A stretch of DNA of 64,000 bases from Pseudomonas sp. UMAB-08 (GCF_900095225.1 NZ_LT607416.1:299033-363032); one strand, 5' to 3'. Shown: positions 19,716-29,096, counted from the first letter of the stretch. Notes: generated by a model not told the origin, from the sequence alone. Numbers and translations: made by a program.

Positions 19716-21023
19716 GTCCAGATCGTTTTCCCGCGTCTCTTTCAGGCACAGCACAGCGATCAAGCTGAGCAAGGCTGCTGCCGACACATACCCGCCGACC
19801 CAGCTCAAGCCGCCCATCGCCACCAGTTTCTGGGCGAAGAAGGGCGCCACTGACGCCCCCACGATACCGCCCAGGTTGTACGCCGCAGAGGCGCCGGTAT
19901 AACGCACGCGCGTCGGAAACAGCTCAGGCAGCAGGGCGCCCATCGGCGCGAAGGTCACGCCCATCAAGAACAACTCGATGCACAGGAACAGCGCAACGGC
20001 CCACGTAGTGCCGTAAGTCAGCAAGGGCTCCATGGTGAAGCCGGACAGGATCGCCAGCACACCGCCAATGATCAGCACCGGTTTGCGCCCGAAACGGTCG
20101 CTGGCCCAGGCCGCCAATGGTGTGGCTGCTGCCATGAACAGCACGGCGAAGCACAGCAGTCCGAGGAATGTTTCGCGGCTGTAGCCGAGCGTCGTTACGC
20201 CATAGCTCAGGGAGAACACGGTCGAGATGTAGAACAGTGCGTAGCAGACCACCATCGACGCCGCGCCCAGCAGCATCGGACGCCAGTATTGGCTGAGAAG
20301 CTCGACCAATGGCATCTTGACCCGTTCATGCCGTGCGATGGCCTTGGCGAACACCGGCGTTTCTTCAAGCTTGAGCCGGACGTACAGGCCAACCATCACC
20401 AGTAGCGCGCTGAGCAAAAACGGAATGCGCCAGCCCCAGGAGCGGAACTGTTCGTCGTTCAGCGTCATGGCCAGGGTCAGGAACAAGCCGTTGGCCGCCA
20501 GGAACCCGATCGATGGGCCCAACTGCGGGAACATGCCAAACCAGGCGCGCTTGCCCTTGGGTGCGTTTTCGGTAGCGAGCAATGCCGCTCAGCCCCATTC
20601 GCCGCCTAGCCCCAGCCCTTGGCCGAAGCGCAGTACGCACAACAGAATCGGGGCCCAGGCGCCAATCGTCGCATAGCCTGGCAGCACGCCGATCAGGGTG
20701 GTGCAGATGCCCATCAGCAAGAGCGAGGCCACCAATGTCGATTTGCGGCCGACGCGGTCGCCAAAATGGCCGAACAAAGCCGAGCCCAGCGGCCGCGCAA
20801 GAAAGGCGATGCCGAAGGTCAGGAACGCCGACATCATTTGCGCGGTGCCTGAAGTCTGTGGGAAGAATACCGGGCCGATGACCAGAGCGGCCGCCGTGGC
20901 ATACACGTAAAAATCGTAGAACTCGATGGCGGTGCCGATGAAGCTGGCAACGGCCACGCGACGGGCTGAGTTGGCCGGTTTGGTCACTACGGCGTCGTTG
21001 TCGACAGTGGTGCTATTGGTCAT
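19704..21023 (-). pseudogene. MHS-family MFS transporter (YhjE-like) interrupted by one in-frame TGA
   Basis: Read through, this is a 439-residue metabolite:proton symporter with 12 membrane segments, close to E. coli YhjE. Both halves are in the same frame and all family motifs are present: GTAIEFYDFYVYATAAA, FGHFGDRVGRK, and GPMGALLPELFPTRVRYTGAS. Codon 145 (plus-strand 20589-20591) is TGA where the conserved GGEWGGAALLATENAP motif has a glycine, so a GGA to TGA change is the simplest cause. The rest of the frame has no other stop or shift, so the lesion is recent, a sequencing error, or subject to readthrough. A TTG at 20582 could restart only a fragment lacking the first four membrane segments. 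Confidence 0.85.
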
Positions 21024-21127
21024 CCGAATGTCCCTGTTGGATTTTTGTTTTTATGATGTCGCCGAGGTTCAGCGAGTGGCGCTTGTTTCGGTCTGGGCGG
21101 CGAGCAGCCGGCACGACCGGCAAGCGC

Positions 21128-22375
21128 TTAAGCGACGGCGCGGGTGCTGCTGTTCTGCCACATCAGGACTCGGGTGACCCGATTGTCTTCGGTTTCGAGA
21201 ATTTCCAGGCGGTACGGACCGATCTTCAGGCACACCGAGCTGTCTGGAATGGTTTCCAGTGCTTCGGTGACCAGGCCATTGAGGGTTTTCGGGCCATCGG
21301 AAGGCAGGTGCCAGCCGAGACTTTTATTCAATTCGCGAATAGACGCAGTGCCATCAATCACCAGGCGGCCGTCGGCTTGCGGGTGGATATGCGGATTGTC
21401 GAAGCTTTGTTCGTTTTCAAACTCACCGACGATTTCTTCGAGGATGTCTTCCAGGCTGACAATGCCAAGCACTTCGCCGTACTCGTCGACGACCACGCCC
21501 AGGCGGCGCTGTTGCTTGTGAAAATTCAGCAGTTGCAGTTGCAGAGGGGTGCTTTCGGGGACGAAATAGGGTTCGTAACAGGCCGCTACCAAGTCGTCCT
21601 TGGTCAGCTGCGCCCGCGGCAGCAAATGGCTGATCTGGCGTGTATTGACGACGCCTTCTACCTGGTTGATATCGTTGTGATACACCGGCAGCCGCGTGTG
21701 GCGGGAGATGATCAGTTGTTCGATGATGCGCTGGATCGGGTCATCCAGATTGATGCCGTCGACTTCGCTACGCGGCACCAGAATGTCGTTCACGGTGATG
21801 CTGTCCAGCGCGTGAATGCCCGATAGCACATGCGAACGGCCAGGCCGTTGATCCTGCTCGCTGTCATGAAGCAAGACTGCCAGCGGTACGTCGGTATCTT
21901 TTTTACGGGCTTTCGGCTTGGCGGCAATGCCGAACGGTCGCAGCAGCGTGCAGGCGATGGCGGAGAACAGCCAGGCTAGGGGAAAGAGCAGCGTCATGGG
22001 CAGGCGCAGGAGGCTGTTGCCCAGGATCAAAATGGCTTCAGGGTAACGTGCGGCCAGGGTGCGAGGGATGAACTCGGCAAAAATCAACAACGCACTGCTG
22101 ACGCCTATCCATGCCAGCGTCGGCCCGTTGTTGTTCCAGAAGTGCAGCGCCAGCAGCATGCTGATGATGGTGATCAGCACTTTGATCAGGGTGTTGCTCA
22201 GGATCAGGCTGGCCAGCTCAAACGCCAGCTTTGGCGTGGCGGTGTCAGTGGCGCGGCCATTTGGACGCGCAGCCTTGAGGTACTGGTGTGCGGCGTCGAC
22301 CGCAGTGAGCAGGCCGGACCAAAGAATCAGCAGGGCCAATACACCAAGCATCGGGCCGATGGGCAGGTTATCCAT
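21128..22375 (-). CDS. CNNM/CBS-domain membrane protein, CorB/YfjD-like
   Basis: A 415-residue protein with an N-terminal CNNM (DUF21) membrane domain of about four segments (residues 1-150, with AEFIPRTLAARYPE), two CBS domains (about 195-320, motifs VNDILVPRSEVDGI and GVVVDEYGEVLGIVSLEDILEEIVGE), and a C-terminal CorC/HlyC domain. Family members are linked to magnesium export or cobalt resistance. It lies 12 bases after the YpjD-like gene and both are next to ffh, the same neighbourhood as in E. coli, which supports the CorB/YfjD assignment. Confidence 0.88.
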   Translation of the reverse strand: MDNLPIGPMLGVLALLILWSGLLTAVDAAHQYLKAARPNGRATDTATPKLAFELASLILSNTLIKVLITIISMLLALHFWNNNGPTLAWIGVSSALLIFAEFIPRTLAARYPEAILILGNSLLRLPMTLLFPLAWLFSAIACTLLRPFGIAAKPKARKKDTDVPLAVLLHDSEQDQRPGRSHVLSGIHALDSITVNDILVPRSEVDGINLDDPIQRIIEQLIISRHTRLPVYHNDINQVEGVVNTRQISHLLPRAQLTKDDLVAACYEPYFVPESTPLQLQLLNFHKQQRRLGVVVDEYGEVLGIVSLEDILEEIVGEFENEQSFDNPHIHPQADGRLVIDGTASIRELNKSLGWHLPSDGPKTLNGLVTEALETIPDSSVCLKIGPYRLEILETEDNRVTRVLMWQNSSTRAVA

Positions 22376-22387
22376 GATCAGCGCCCG

Positions 22388-23200
22388 TCAGATGTGCAGA
22401 ATGAATTCGCGTACCAGCTTGCTGCCGAAATACGCCAGCATCAGCAGGCAGAAACCGCCCAGAGTCCAGCGAATTGCCTTGTGCCCACGCCAGCCGAGAC
22501 GGTTACGTCCCCACAGCAGCACGCTGAAAACCACCCAGGCCAGGCAGGCGAGGAGTGTTTTGTGCACCAGGTGCTGGGCGAACAGGTTTTCGACAAACAA
22601 CCAGCCCGAGATCAGTGACAGCGAGAGCAGCCCCCATCCGGCCCAGAGGAAACCGAACAGCAGGCTTTCCATGGTTTGCAGTGGCGGGAAGTTCTTGATC
22701 AGTCCGGACGGGCGTTTGTGCTTGAGCTGGTGATCTTGCACCAGTACCAGCAAGGCCTGAAACACCGCGATGGTGAACATGCCGTATGCCAGGATCGACA
22801 GCAGGATGTGGGCCAGAATGCCTGGCGCTTCATCAATGGGCTGTACCGTGCCGGTAGGCGCGAACTGCGCAAGCAGCACCGTCGCCAGCCCGAGCGGGAG
22901 CAGCAGCACCAACAGGTTCTCCACCGGTATTCGCGCACAGGCGAGCATGGTCAGGGCAATGACCGCGACTGCAATCAGGCTCGCGGCACTGAAAAAGTCC
23001 AAGCCCAGGCCGACGGGTGTAATCAGCTGGGTGTAAAGACTGAGCCCGTGAGCGATTACAGCGAAGCCGCCGAGCAGGCAAAGTAGACGTTTATCCACCT
23101 TTGCACCTTGGCGCAGGCGGATGCTTTGATAAAGGGTCGCAGCGGCATATAAGCAGGCGGCGGCGAGACTGGGAAGCAAGCTGGGTGACAAGGGAAGCAT
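22388..23200 (-). CDS. YpjD-like inner-membrane protein of the cytochrome c assembly family
   Basis: A 270-residue polytopic protein with about eight hydrophobic segments and the CcsA/CcmC-like features LAHILLSILAYGMF and the tryptophan-rich LWAGWGLLSLSLISGW. Family members bind or handle haem, but YpjD homologues next to ffh have no proven role in cytochrome c biogenesis. ATG 23200 (MLPLSPSLLPS) with AGGA three bases upstream is preferred over the longer frame to 23257. It forms an operon with the CorB-like gene. Confidence 0.85.
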   Translation of the reverse strand: MLPLSPSLLPSLAAACLYAAATLYQSIRLRQGAKVDKRLLCLLGGFAVIAHGLSLYTQLITPVGLGLDFFSAASLIAVAVIALTMLACARIPVENLLVLLLPLGLATVLLAQFAPTGTVQPIDEAPGILAHILLSILAYGMFTIAVFQALLVLVQDHQLKHKRPSGLIKNFPPLQTMESLLFGFLWAGWGLLSLSLISGWLFVENLFAQHLVHKTLLACLAWVVFSVLLWGRNRLGWRGHKAIRWTLGGFCLLMLAYFGSKLVREFILHI

Positions 23201-23306
23201 AAATCCTGTTAGGCAAGCCCGAAAGGCGTTGAGTTTGGCATAGAACCGACATTTCACGAAAGACTACAGAAGCAGACTCGAAGGTGTCCGTCCAGCAGAG
23301 TCTTCG

Positions 23307-23312
23307 CTATAA
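23307..23312 (+). promoter_or_regulatory. Consensus -10 box upstream of ffh
   Basis: A perfect TATAAT lies 123 bases before ffh in the divergent ffh/ypjD-like interval. No convincing -35 is present at 16-18 bases upstream, so the promoter assignment is tentative. Confidence 0.4.
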
Positions 23313-23434
23313 TCCGTCACCTGCTCAAGTCGCAGGCTCGTCGAACACTGTTTTTAGCCGTTGTTTTCAGCAGCAGACCACCACGAGCCGGACCGCACCA
23401 ACCGGGGTTCAACTAGAGCCTGAAAGGATCGCGC

Positions 23435-24811
23435 ATGTTTGAAAACCTTACAGACCGCCTCTCGCAGACGCTACGCCATGTTACCGGCAAGGCGAAGCTG
23501 ACCGAGGACAACATCAAAGATACCCTGCGTGAAGTGCGCATGGCTTTGCTTGAAGCCGACGTTGCATTGCCGGTGGTTAAAGACTTCGTCAATAAGGTCA
23601 AGGACCGGGCTGTCGGTACCGAGGTGTCGCGCAGCCTGACGCCGGGCCAGGCGTTCGTGAAGATCGTCCAGGCCGAGCTCGAAGAGTTGATGGGGGCGGC
23701 CAACGAAGATCTGGTCCTCAACGTCACGCCACCGGCCGTCGTCTTGATGGCGGGCTTGCAGGGCGCAGGTAAAACCACCACCGCCGGCAAGCTGGCGCGC
23801 TTTCTCAAAGAGCGCAGAAAGAAAAGCGTGATGGTGGTCTCGGTGGACGTTTATCGTCCTGCGGCCATCAAGCAGCTGGAAACCCTGGCCAACGACATCG
23901 GCGTGACGTTCTTTCCGTCCGATATCAGCCAGAAGCCGGTAGAGATCGCGCTGGCGGCCATTAAAGAGGCCACGCTCAAATTCATCGACGTGGTGATCGT
24001 CGATACCGCCGGTCGCTTGCACATCGATGTCGAGATGATGGGCGAGATTCAGGCGTTGCACGCGGCAACCAAGCCGGCTGAGACGCTGTTCGTGGTTGAC
24101 GCCATGACGGGTCAGGATGCTGCCAACACCGCCAAGGCCTTTGGCGATGCGTTGCCATTGACCGGTGTGATCCTCACCAAAGTCGACGGTGATGCTCGTG
24201 GCGGTGCGGCGCTGTCGGTGCGTGCGATCACTGGCAAACCGATCAAGTTCATCGGTATGGGCGAGAAAAGCGACGCCCTCGAACCGTTCCACCCGGACCG
24301 GATCGCCTCGCGCATCCTTGGTATGGGCGATGTACTCAGCCTGATCGAGCAGGCCGAACAGACTCTCGACAAAGACAAAGCCGATAAACTGGCGAAAAAA
24401 CTGAAGAAGGGCAAAGGCTTCGACCTCGAAGACTTCCGCGATCAGTTGCAACAAATGAAAAGCATGGGCGGCCTCGGCGGGCTCATGGACAAACTGCCGA
24501 ACATTGGTGGGGTGAATCTGGCGCAGATGGGCAATGCTCAGAGCGCCGCTGAAAAGCAGTTCAAGCAGATGGAAGCCATCATCAACTCGATGACCCCGGC
24601 CGAACGCCGTGACCCGGACCTGATCAGCGGCTCGCGCAAGCGCCGGATCTCCATGGGTTCAGGTACTCAGGTGCAGGATATCGGGCGTCTGATCAAGCAG
24701 CACAAGCAGATGCAGAAGATGATGAAGAAATTCTCCGCCAAAGGCGGTATGGCAAAAATGATGCGCGGCATGGGCGGAATGTTGCCCGGCGGCGGCATGC
24801 CGAAGATGTGA
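23435..24811 (+). CDS. ffh: Signal recognition particle protein Ffh
   Basis: GTPase subunit of the signal recognition particle; with 4.5S RNA it targets inner-membrane proteins co-translationally to FtsY. The 458-residue protein has the N domain (MFENLTDRLSQTLRHV), the G domain with GLQGAGKTT, DTAGRLH and TKVDGDARGG, and the methionine-rich M domain ending in repeated GGM/MMKK motifs that bind RNA and signal peptides. The gene is single, with a long structured interval before the rpsP operon. Confidence 0.98.
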   Translation: MFENLTDRLSQTLRHVTGKAKLTEDNIKDTLREVRMALLEADVALPVVKDFVNKVKDRAVGTEVSRSLTPGQAFVKIVQAELEELMGAANEDLVLNVTPPAVVLMAGLQGAGKTTTAGKLARFLKERRKKSVMVVSVDVYRPAAIKQLETLANDIGVTFFPSDISQKPVEIALAAIKEATLKFIDVVIVDTAGRLHIDVEMMGEIQALHAATKPAETLFVVDAMTGQDAANTAKAFGDALPLTGVILTKVDGDARGGAALSVRAITGKPIKFIGMGEKSDALEPFHPDRIASRILGMGDVLSLIEQAEQTLDKDKADKLAKKLKKGKGFDLEDFRDQLQQMKSMGGLGGLMDKLPNIGGVNLAQMGNAQSAAEKQFKQMEAIINSMTPAERRDPDLISGSRKRRISMGSGTQVQDIGRLIKQHKQMQKMMKKFSAKGGMAKMMRGMGGMLPGGGMPKM

Positions 24812-24850
24812 TTGCGTCGCGCGGGAGACTCTTTTCGCGCATCCCCACAC

Positions 24851-24912
24851 GGAGGGTGACCTCCAGTAACCCTGCTTTTTGCAGGGTTGATAAGCCGCTG
24901 TTCGCAGCGGCT
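24851..24912. repeat. Three tandem stem-loops between ffh and rpsP
   Basis: GGAGG-GTGA-CCTCC (24851-24864), AACCCTGC-TTTTT-GCAGGGTT (24868-24888) and AGCCGCTG-TTCG-CAGCGGCT (24893-24912) are perfect hairpins in a row, the last with a stable UUCG loop on the plus strand. None has a T run. They may end or protect the ffh transcript. Confidence 0.6.
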
Positions 24913-24954
24913 CCATAGCAGATCTGGATGGCATGCCGATAGGCGCCGGAAAAA

Positions 24955-24987
24955 GACATTTGCAAATGTCCGGATATTCCTTAGAAT
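24955..24987 (+). promoter_or_regulatory. rpsP operon promoter overlapped by a 16-bp palindrome
   Basis: TTGCAA (24960-24965) and TAGAAT (24982-24987) are 16 bases apart and form a credible sigma-70 promoter 75 bases before rpsP. The -35 sits inside the perfect palindrome GACATTTGCAAATGTC (24955-24970). The leader has a further hairpin CGGGCA-CCTA-TGCCCG at 24999-25014. Confidence 0.6.
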
Positions 24988-25061
24988 ATGCGGCCTTTCG
25001 GGCACCTATGCCCGCTGTGCATCTTAAGATTTGCAGCACCGACTACAGGAACGATGTCCAC

Positions 25062-25313
25062 ATGCTAACCATCCGTCTCGCCCTTGGCGGCTCCAAAAAG
25101 CGCCCGTTTTACCACCTCACCGTGACCGACAGCCGCAACCCGCGCGACGGTTCACACAAAGAACAAGTTGGTTTCTTCAACCCGGTTGCCCGTGGTCAAG
25201 AAGTCCGTTTGTCCGTGAACGAAGAACGCGTGACTTACTGGTTGAGCGTTGGTGCACAACCTTCTGAGCGTGTTGCTCAGTTGTTGAAGGAAAATGCTAA
25301 GGCTGCGGCCTGA
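25062..25313 (+). CDS. rpsP: Ribosomal protein bS16
   Basis: An 83-residue 30S subunit protein with the family start [19 protein letters not shown] and the conserved DSRNPRDG and [14 protein letters not shown] motifs. First gene of rpsP-rimM-trmD-rplS; the next gene starts five bases after its stop. Confidence 0.98.
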   Translation: MLTIRLALGGSKKRPFYHLTVTDSRNPRDGSHKEQVGFFNPVARGQEVRLSVNEERVTYWLSVGAQPSERVAQLLKENAKAAA

Positions 25314-25318
25314 GCAAT

Positions 25319-25855
25319 ATGAACGCGACGCCTGCAGTAGCCGAAGATTTGATCGTTATCGGCAAGATTTATTCTATTCATGGCGTTCGCGGCGAAGTGA
25401 AGGTGTATTCCTTTACTGATCCGATTGGAAACCTGTTGGATTACAAAACCTGGACGCTTCGGCGCGAAGGCGATGTGCGACAGGTAGAGCTGGTCAGCGG
25501 ACGCTTGCAAAACAAGTTCCTGGTCGTAAAGCTCAAAGGTCTCGATGATCGTGAGGAAGCTCGTCTTCTGTCCGGTTTTGAGGTCTGCGTGCCGCGCAAC
25601 CTGTTCCCTGATCTGACCGACGGCGAGTACTACTGGTACCAGCTGGAAGGTCTTAAGGTCATCGACCACCTTGGGCAATTGCTCGGGAAAATCGATCACC
25701 TTCTGGAAACTGGCTCGAACGATGTAATGGTGGTCAAGCCTTGTGCAGGCAGTCTGGATGATCGCGAACGCTTGTTGCCCTATACAGAGCAATGCGTGTT
25801 GGCAGTCGACCTGGGTGCTGGCGAGATGAAGGTGGATTGGGATGCGGACTTCTAA
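25319..25855 (+). CDS. rimM: Ribosome maturation factor RimM
   Basis: A 178-residue 30S assembly factor that binds ribosomal protein S19 and acts on the maturation of the 16S 3' domain. The RimM N-terminal barrel ([21 protein letters not shown]) and the PRC-barrel C-terminal domain ([14 protein letters not shown] to [16 protein letters not shown]) are both complete. It lies tightly between rpsP and trmD. Confidence 0.97.
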   Translation: MNATPAVAEDLIVIGKIYSIHGVRGEVKVYSFTDPIGNLLDYKTWTLRREGDVRQVELVSGRLQNKFLVVKLKGLDDREEARLLSGFEVCVPRNLFPDLTDGEYYWYQLEGLKVIDHLGQLLGKIDHLLETGSNDVMVVKPCAGSLDDRERLLPYTEQCVLAVDLGAGEMKVDWDADF

Positions 25856-25860
25856 GCGAC

Positions 25861-26613
25861 ATGGCTAGCCTACGCGTAGAAGTGATCAGTCTGTTCCCCG
25901 AGATGTTTTCCGCCATCAGCGACTACGGCATTACCAGCCGTGCGGTGAAACAAGGGCTTTTACAGCTGACTTGTTGGAATCCGCGGGACTACACCACAGA
26001 TCGACATCACACTGTGGACGATCGCCCATTTGGCGGTGGTCCGGGCATGGTGATGAAGATCAAGCCCCTTGAAGACGCTTTGGTTCAGGCCAGGCAGGCA
26101 GCAGGGGATGCGGCGAAGGTTATTTACCTGTCGCCACAAGGCCGCCAACTGACTCAGTCGGCGGTACGCGAACTGGCGCAAGGGGAGGCATTTATCCTCA
26201 TCGCAGGTCGTTATGAAGGCATTGACGAGCGTTTCATTGAAGCTCATGTCGATGAAGAGTGGTCGATTGGTGACTATGTACTTTCCGGTGGCGAGCTGCC
26301 GGCGATGGTCCTGATAGACGCGGTTACGCGGCTGCTGCCTGGAGCTTTAGGGCATGCGGACTCCGCGGAGGAAGATTCCTTCACGGATGGTCTGCTGGAT
26401 TGCCCGCATTACACCCGACCGGAGGTGTATGCGGATCAGCGTGTTCCCGACGTGTTGCTAAGTGGCAATCACGCGCACATCCGGCGTTGGCGTTTACAGC
26501 AGTCCCTTGGGCGGACCTATGAACGACGCGCCGATCTTCTGGAAAGCCGCTCGCTTTCTGGAGAAGAGAAGAAGCTGCTGGCGGAGTATCTCCGCGAGCG
26601 GGACGATAGTTAA
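25861..26613 (+). CDS. trmD: tRNA (guanine-N1-)-methyltransferase
   Basis: Methylates G37 of tRNAs using S-adenosylmethionine and so prevents +1 frameshifting. The 250-residue SPOUT enzyme shows VISLFPEMF, the [11 protein letters not shown] and [12 protein letters not shown] motifs, and the knot region [20 protein letters not shown]. The frame is open further upstream, but ATG 25861, five bases after the rimM stop, gives the standard start [13 protein letters not shown]. Confidence 0.98.
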   Translation: MASLRVEVISLFPEMFSAISDYGITSRAVKQGLLQLTCWNPRDYTTDRHHTVDDRPFGGGPGMVMKIKPLEDALVQARQAAGDAAKVIYLSPQGRQLTQSAVRELAQGEAFILIAGRYEGIDERFIEAHVDEEWSIGDYVLSGGELPAMVLIDAVTRLLPGALGHADSAEEDSFTDGLLDCPHYTRPEVYADQRVPDVLLSGNHAHIRRWRLQQSLGRTYERRADLLESRSLSGEEKKLLAEYLRERDDS

Positions 26614-26656
26614 CGTATCGATGGTAGATCCTGATGATCTGCCTTAGGAGCACAGC

Positions 26657-27007
26657 ATGACTAACAAAATCATTCTGCAACTCGAAGCTGAGCAGATGAC
26701 TAAAGAGATCCCTCCCTTTGCCCCGGGCGACACTATTGTCGTTCAGGTGAAAGTGAAGGAAGGCGACCGTTCGCGTCTGCAAGCGTTCGAAGGCGTTGTG
26801 ATTGCCAAGCGTAACCGTGGTGTGAACAGTGCTTTCACTGTTCGTAAAATCTCCAACGGTGTTGGCGTAGAGCGTACTTTCCAGACTTACAGCCCGCAAA
26901 TCGACAGCATGGCTGTGAAACGTCGCGGTGACGTTCGCAAAGCCAAACTGTACTACCTGCGTGACCTGTCCGGTAAAGCAGCTCGCATCAAAGAAAAACT
27001 GTCTTAA
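26657..27007 (+). CDS. rplS: Ribosomal protein bL19
   Basis: A 116-residue 50S subunit protein at the subunit interface. The motifs [16 protein letters not shown] and [23 protein letters not shown] are standard. AGGAG precedes ATG 26657. It is the last gene of the operon, followed directly by a strong terminator. Confidence 0.98.
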   Translation: MTNKIILQLEAEQMTKEIPPFAPGDTIVVQVKVKEGDRSRLQAFEGVVIAKRNRGVNSAFTVRKISNGVGVERTFQTYSPQIDSMAVKRRGDVRKAKLYYLRDLSGKAARIKEKLS

Positions 27008-27030
27008 GTTCAGTCTTTCCGATGCAAAAA

Positions 27031-27055
27031 AAAGCAGCCTAAGGGCTGCTTTTTT
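27031..27055 (+). terminator. Rho-independent terminator of the rpsP operon
   Basis: AAAGCAGCC-TAA-GGGCTGCTTT followed by a T run, 24 bases after the rplS stop. Confidence 0.92.
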
Positions 27056-27151
27056 GTTGCCCGATTTTTAATCTCCTTCAGGCAACGCTCGCCGCGCCAT
27101 GACCCGGTGTGGAACACTGTCGCCGCCTTTATTGCAGAAGTCCTGAATAAC

Positions 27152-28048
27152 ATGCCCGCTATCGACCACCCGCTGATTGACCGTTTTCTCGACGCGTTAT
27201 GGCTGGAGAAAGGCCTGTCGGATAACACTCGTGAGGCTTATCGCAGTGATCTGGCCTTATTCAATGGCTGGTTGCAGGAGCAAGGCGTTGAATTGAGTAG
27301 CGCGGGTCGAGAGCTGATTCTCGATCACCTGGCCTGGCGCCTGGACAAAGCGTACAAACCCCGTTCGACGGCGCGCTTTCTGTCAGGCCTGCGTGGGTTT
27401 TATCGGTTTTTGCTGCGGGAAAAACTGATCCAGGTAGACCCGACCCTGCAAGTGGACATGCCGCAACTGGGCAGGCCCTTACCCAAGTCATTGTCCGAAG
27501 CCGACGTTGAAGCGCTGTTGGCCGCACCGGATCTTGGCGAGGCCATCGGTCAGCGTGATCGGGCGATGCTTGAAGTGCTGTACGCCTGCGGCTTGCGCGT
27601 CACTGAACTGATCAGTTTGACCCTTGAACAAGTCAACTTGCGGCAGGGCGTCGTGCGGGTCATGGGCAAGGGCAGCAAGGAACGACTGGTGCCCATGGGG
27701 GAGGAGGCGATTGTCTGGGTCGAGCGCTACCTGCGTGATGCCCGGTGGGAGCTGCTGAACGGGCGGCCCAGTGATGTGCTGTTCCCAAGTCTGCGCGGTG
27801 AACAGATGACCCGCCAGACGTTCTGGCATCGCATCAAGCACCAGGCGAAGGTCGCCGGAATCGGCAAGTCCCTTTCGCCGCATACCTTGCGCCATGCCTT
27901 TGCTACCCATCTGCTCAACCACGGTGCTGACCTGCGTGTGGTGCAGATGCTGTTGGGGCACAGTGATTTGTCCACGACGCAGATATACACTCATGTAGCG
28001 CGCGCAAGATTGCAGGAAATACATGCAAAGCATCACCCTCGTGGCTGA
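27152..28048 (+). CDS. xerD: Tyrosine recombinase XerD
   Basis: Resolves chromosome dimers at dif with XerC. The 298-residue protein has the SAM-like N-terminal domain and the full catalytic set at positions matching E. coli XerD: Arg149 (GLRVTE), a lysine in GKGSKER (173/176), His244 and Arg247 (HTLRHAFATH), His270 (LLGH) and the nucleophile Tyr279 (TTQIYTH). ATG 27152 gives the usual length; the frame opens 15 codons earlier. The xerD-dsbC order is also seen in E. coli, which separates it from xerC. Confidence 0.95.
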   Translation: MPAIDHPLIDRFLDALWLEKGLSDNTREAYRSDLALFNGWLQEQGVELSSAGRELILDHLAWRLDKAYKPRSTARFLSGLRGFYRFLLREKLIQVDPTLQVDMPQLGRPLPKSLSEADVEALLAAPDLGEAIGQRDRAMLEVLYACGLRVTELISLTLEQVNLRQGVVRVMGKGSKERLVPMGEEAIVWVERYLRDARWELLNGRPSDVLFPSLRGEQMTRQTFWHRIKHQAKVAGIGKSLSPHTLRHAFATHLLNHGADLRVVQMLLGHSDLSTTQIYTHVARARLQEIHAKHHPRG

Positions 28049-28216
28049 TGGTGCAGGCCTGCCCGAGAGGTGTCCTGCGTCACTCTCAGTCGGCCTGACA
28101 GCCCTTATGTGATAGGCTTTGCCGGTTTCGAAAATTGGGCAGCACTAAAACACCTTCGGTCCTCCATGACCGCCGTTTTCAGCAGCGCCCATCTGTCCAC
28201 CGTTCAAGGAGTCTCC

Positions 28217-28957
28217 ATGCGCGTGACCCGGATTTTCGCCGCCGCAGTTATTGCGCTGGCCAGTACGCTCAGTATGTTCGCTCAGGCGGATGATGCCGCC
28301 GATAAAGCCATCCGCAAGGCCCTTGAAACGCTGCAGCTCGAGCTGCCAGTCGACAGTATTGCCAGCAGCCCGCTGAGCGGTTTGTACGAAGTCAAACTCA
28401 AGGGCGGTCGCGTGCTGTATGCCAGCGCTGACGGCCAGTTCGTGATGCAGGGTTATCTGTTCCAGATCAAGGACGGTAAACCGGTCAACCTGACCGAGAA
28501 GACCGAACGCCTGGCTATCTCGAAAACCATCAACGGCATTCCTGCCGGTGACATGGTGGTCTACCCGGCCATCGGCGAAACCAAATCGCACATCACCGTG
28601 TTCACGGATACCACCTGCCCGTATTGCCACAAGCTGCACGCTGAAGTCCCCGAGCTGAACCGTCTGGGGATTGAAGTGCGCTACGTTGCCTTCCCGCGTC
28701 AGGGCCTGGGCTCGCCGGGCGATGAGCAACTGCAGGCGGTCTGGTGCTCCAAGGACCGCAAAGGCGCCATGGACCGCATGGTCACCGGCAAGAATATCGA
28801 AGCACCGAAATGCGCCAATCCCGTGTCGAAGCAATTTGCCATAGGCCAATCGATTGGTGTCAATGGCACGCCAGCCATCGTGCTGGCGGACGGTCAGGTG
28901 ATTCCGGGCTATCAGCCGGCCAAGCAAGTGGCCAAGCTGGCATTGAGCACCCAATAA
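28217..28957 (+). CDS. dsbC: Thiol:disulfide interchange protein DsbC
   Basis: Periplasmic disulfide isomerase kept reduced by DsbD. The 246-residue precursor has a Sec signal ending near FAQA (residue 24), an N-terminal dimerisation domain, and a thioredoxin domain with active site Cys134-Pro-Tyr-Cys137, a second structural pair Cys177/Cys199, and the cis-proline loop NGTPAIV. AAGGA is correctly placed before ATG 28217. It lies between xerD and hom. Confidence 0.96.
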   Translation: MRVTRIFAAAVIALASTLSMFAQADDAADKAIRKALETLQLELPVDSIASSPLSGLYEVKLKGGRVLYASADGQFVMQGYLFQIKDGKPVNLTEKTERLAISKTINGIPAGDMVVYPAIGETKSHITVFTDTTCPYCHKLHAEVPELNRLGIEVRYVAFPRQGLGSPGDEQLQAVWCSKDRKGAMDRMVTGKNIEAPKCANPVSKQFAIGQSIGVNGTPAIVLADGQVIPGYQPAKQVAKLALSTQ

Positions 28958-28989
28958 TCCTGCTTCGCCAGGGTTAGCTTTTGACGATC

Positions 28990-29079
28990 ATGGAGCCGCG
29001 GGTTTACCGTCGCTTTATTAAACAGCGAGCCACCTCATAGCAGGTGGCTGTTTTCCACGGCCGGCCTCGCGTCGGCCGT
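28990..29079 (+). promoter_or_regulatory. Structured hom leader: mini-ORF and two hairpins
   Basis: Between dsbC and hom, a 16-codon frame (ATG 28990, TAG 29038; MEPRVYRRFIKQRATS) ends inside the loop of a hairpin with arms AGCCACCT (29028-29035) and AGGTGGCT (29042-29049). A second hairpin, ACGGCCG (29057-29063) with CGGCCGT (29073-29079), is followed by TTTTA. The first hairpin may simply end the dsbC transcript. The layout also resembles a leader-peptide attenuator, but the peptide has only one Thr and one Ile and a weak ribosome site. Confidence 0.4.
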
Positions 29080-29096
29080 TTTATGGGGACTTCATA

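Noticed and set aside
19704..20582. Separate 292-residue transporter starting at TTG 20582
   Set aside because: It begins inside a conserved motif and lacks the first membrane segments; it is the 3' part of the interrupted gene.
20589..20591. TGA as a selenocysteine codon
   Set aside because: The family has glycine, not cysteine, at this position, and no selenocysteine insertion hairpin was seen after it.
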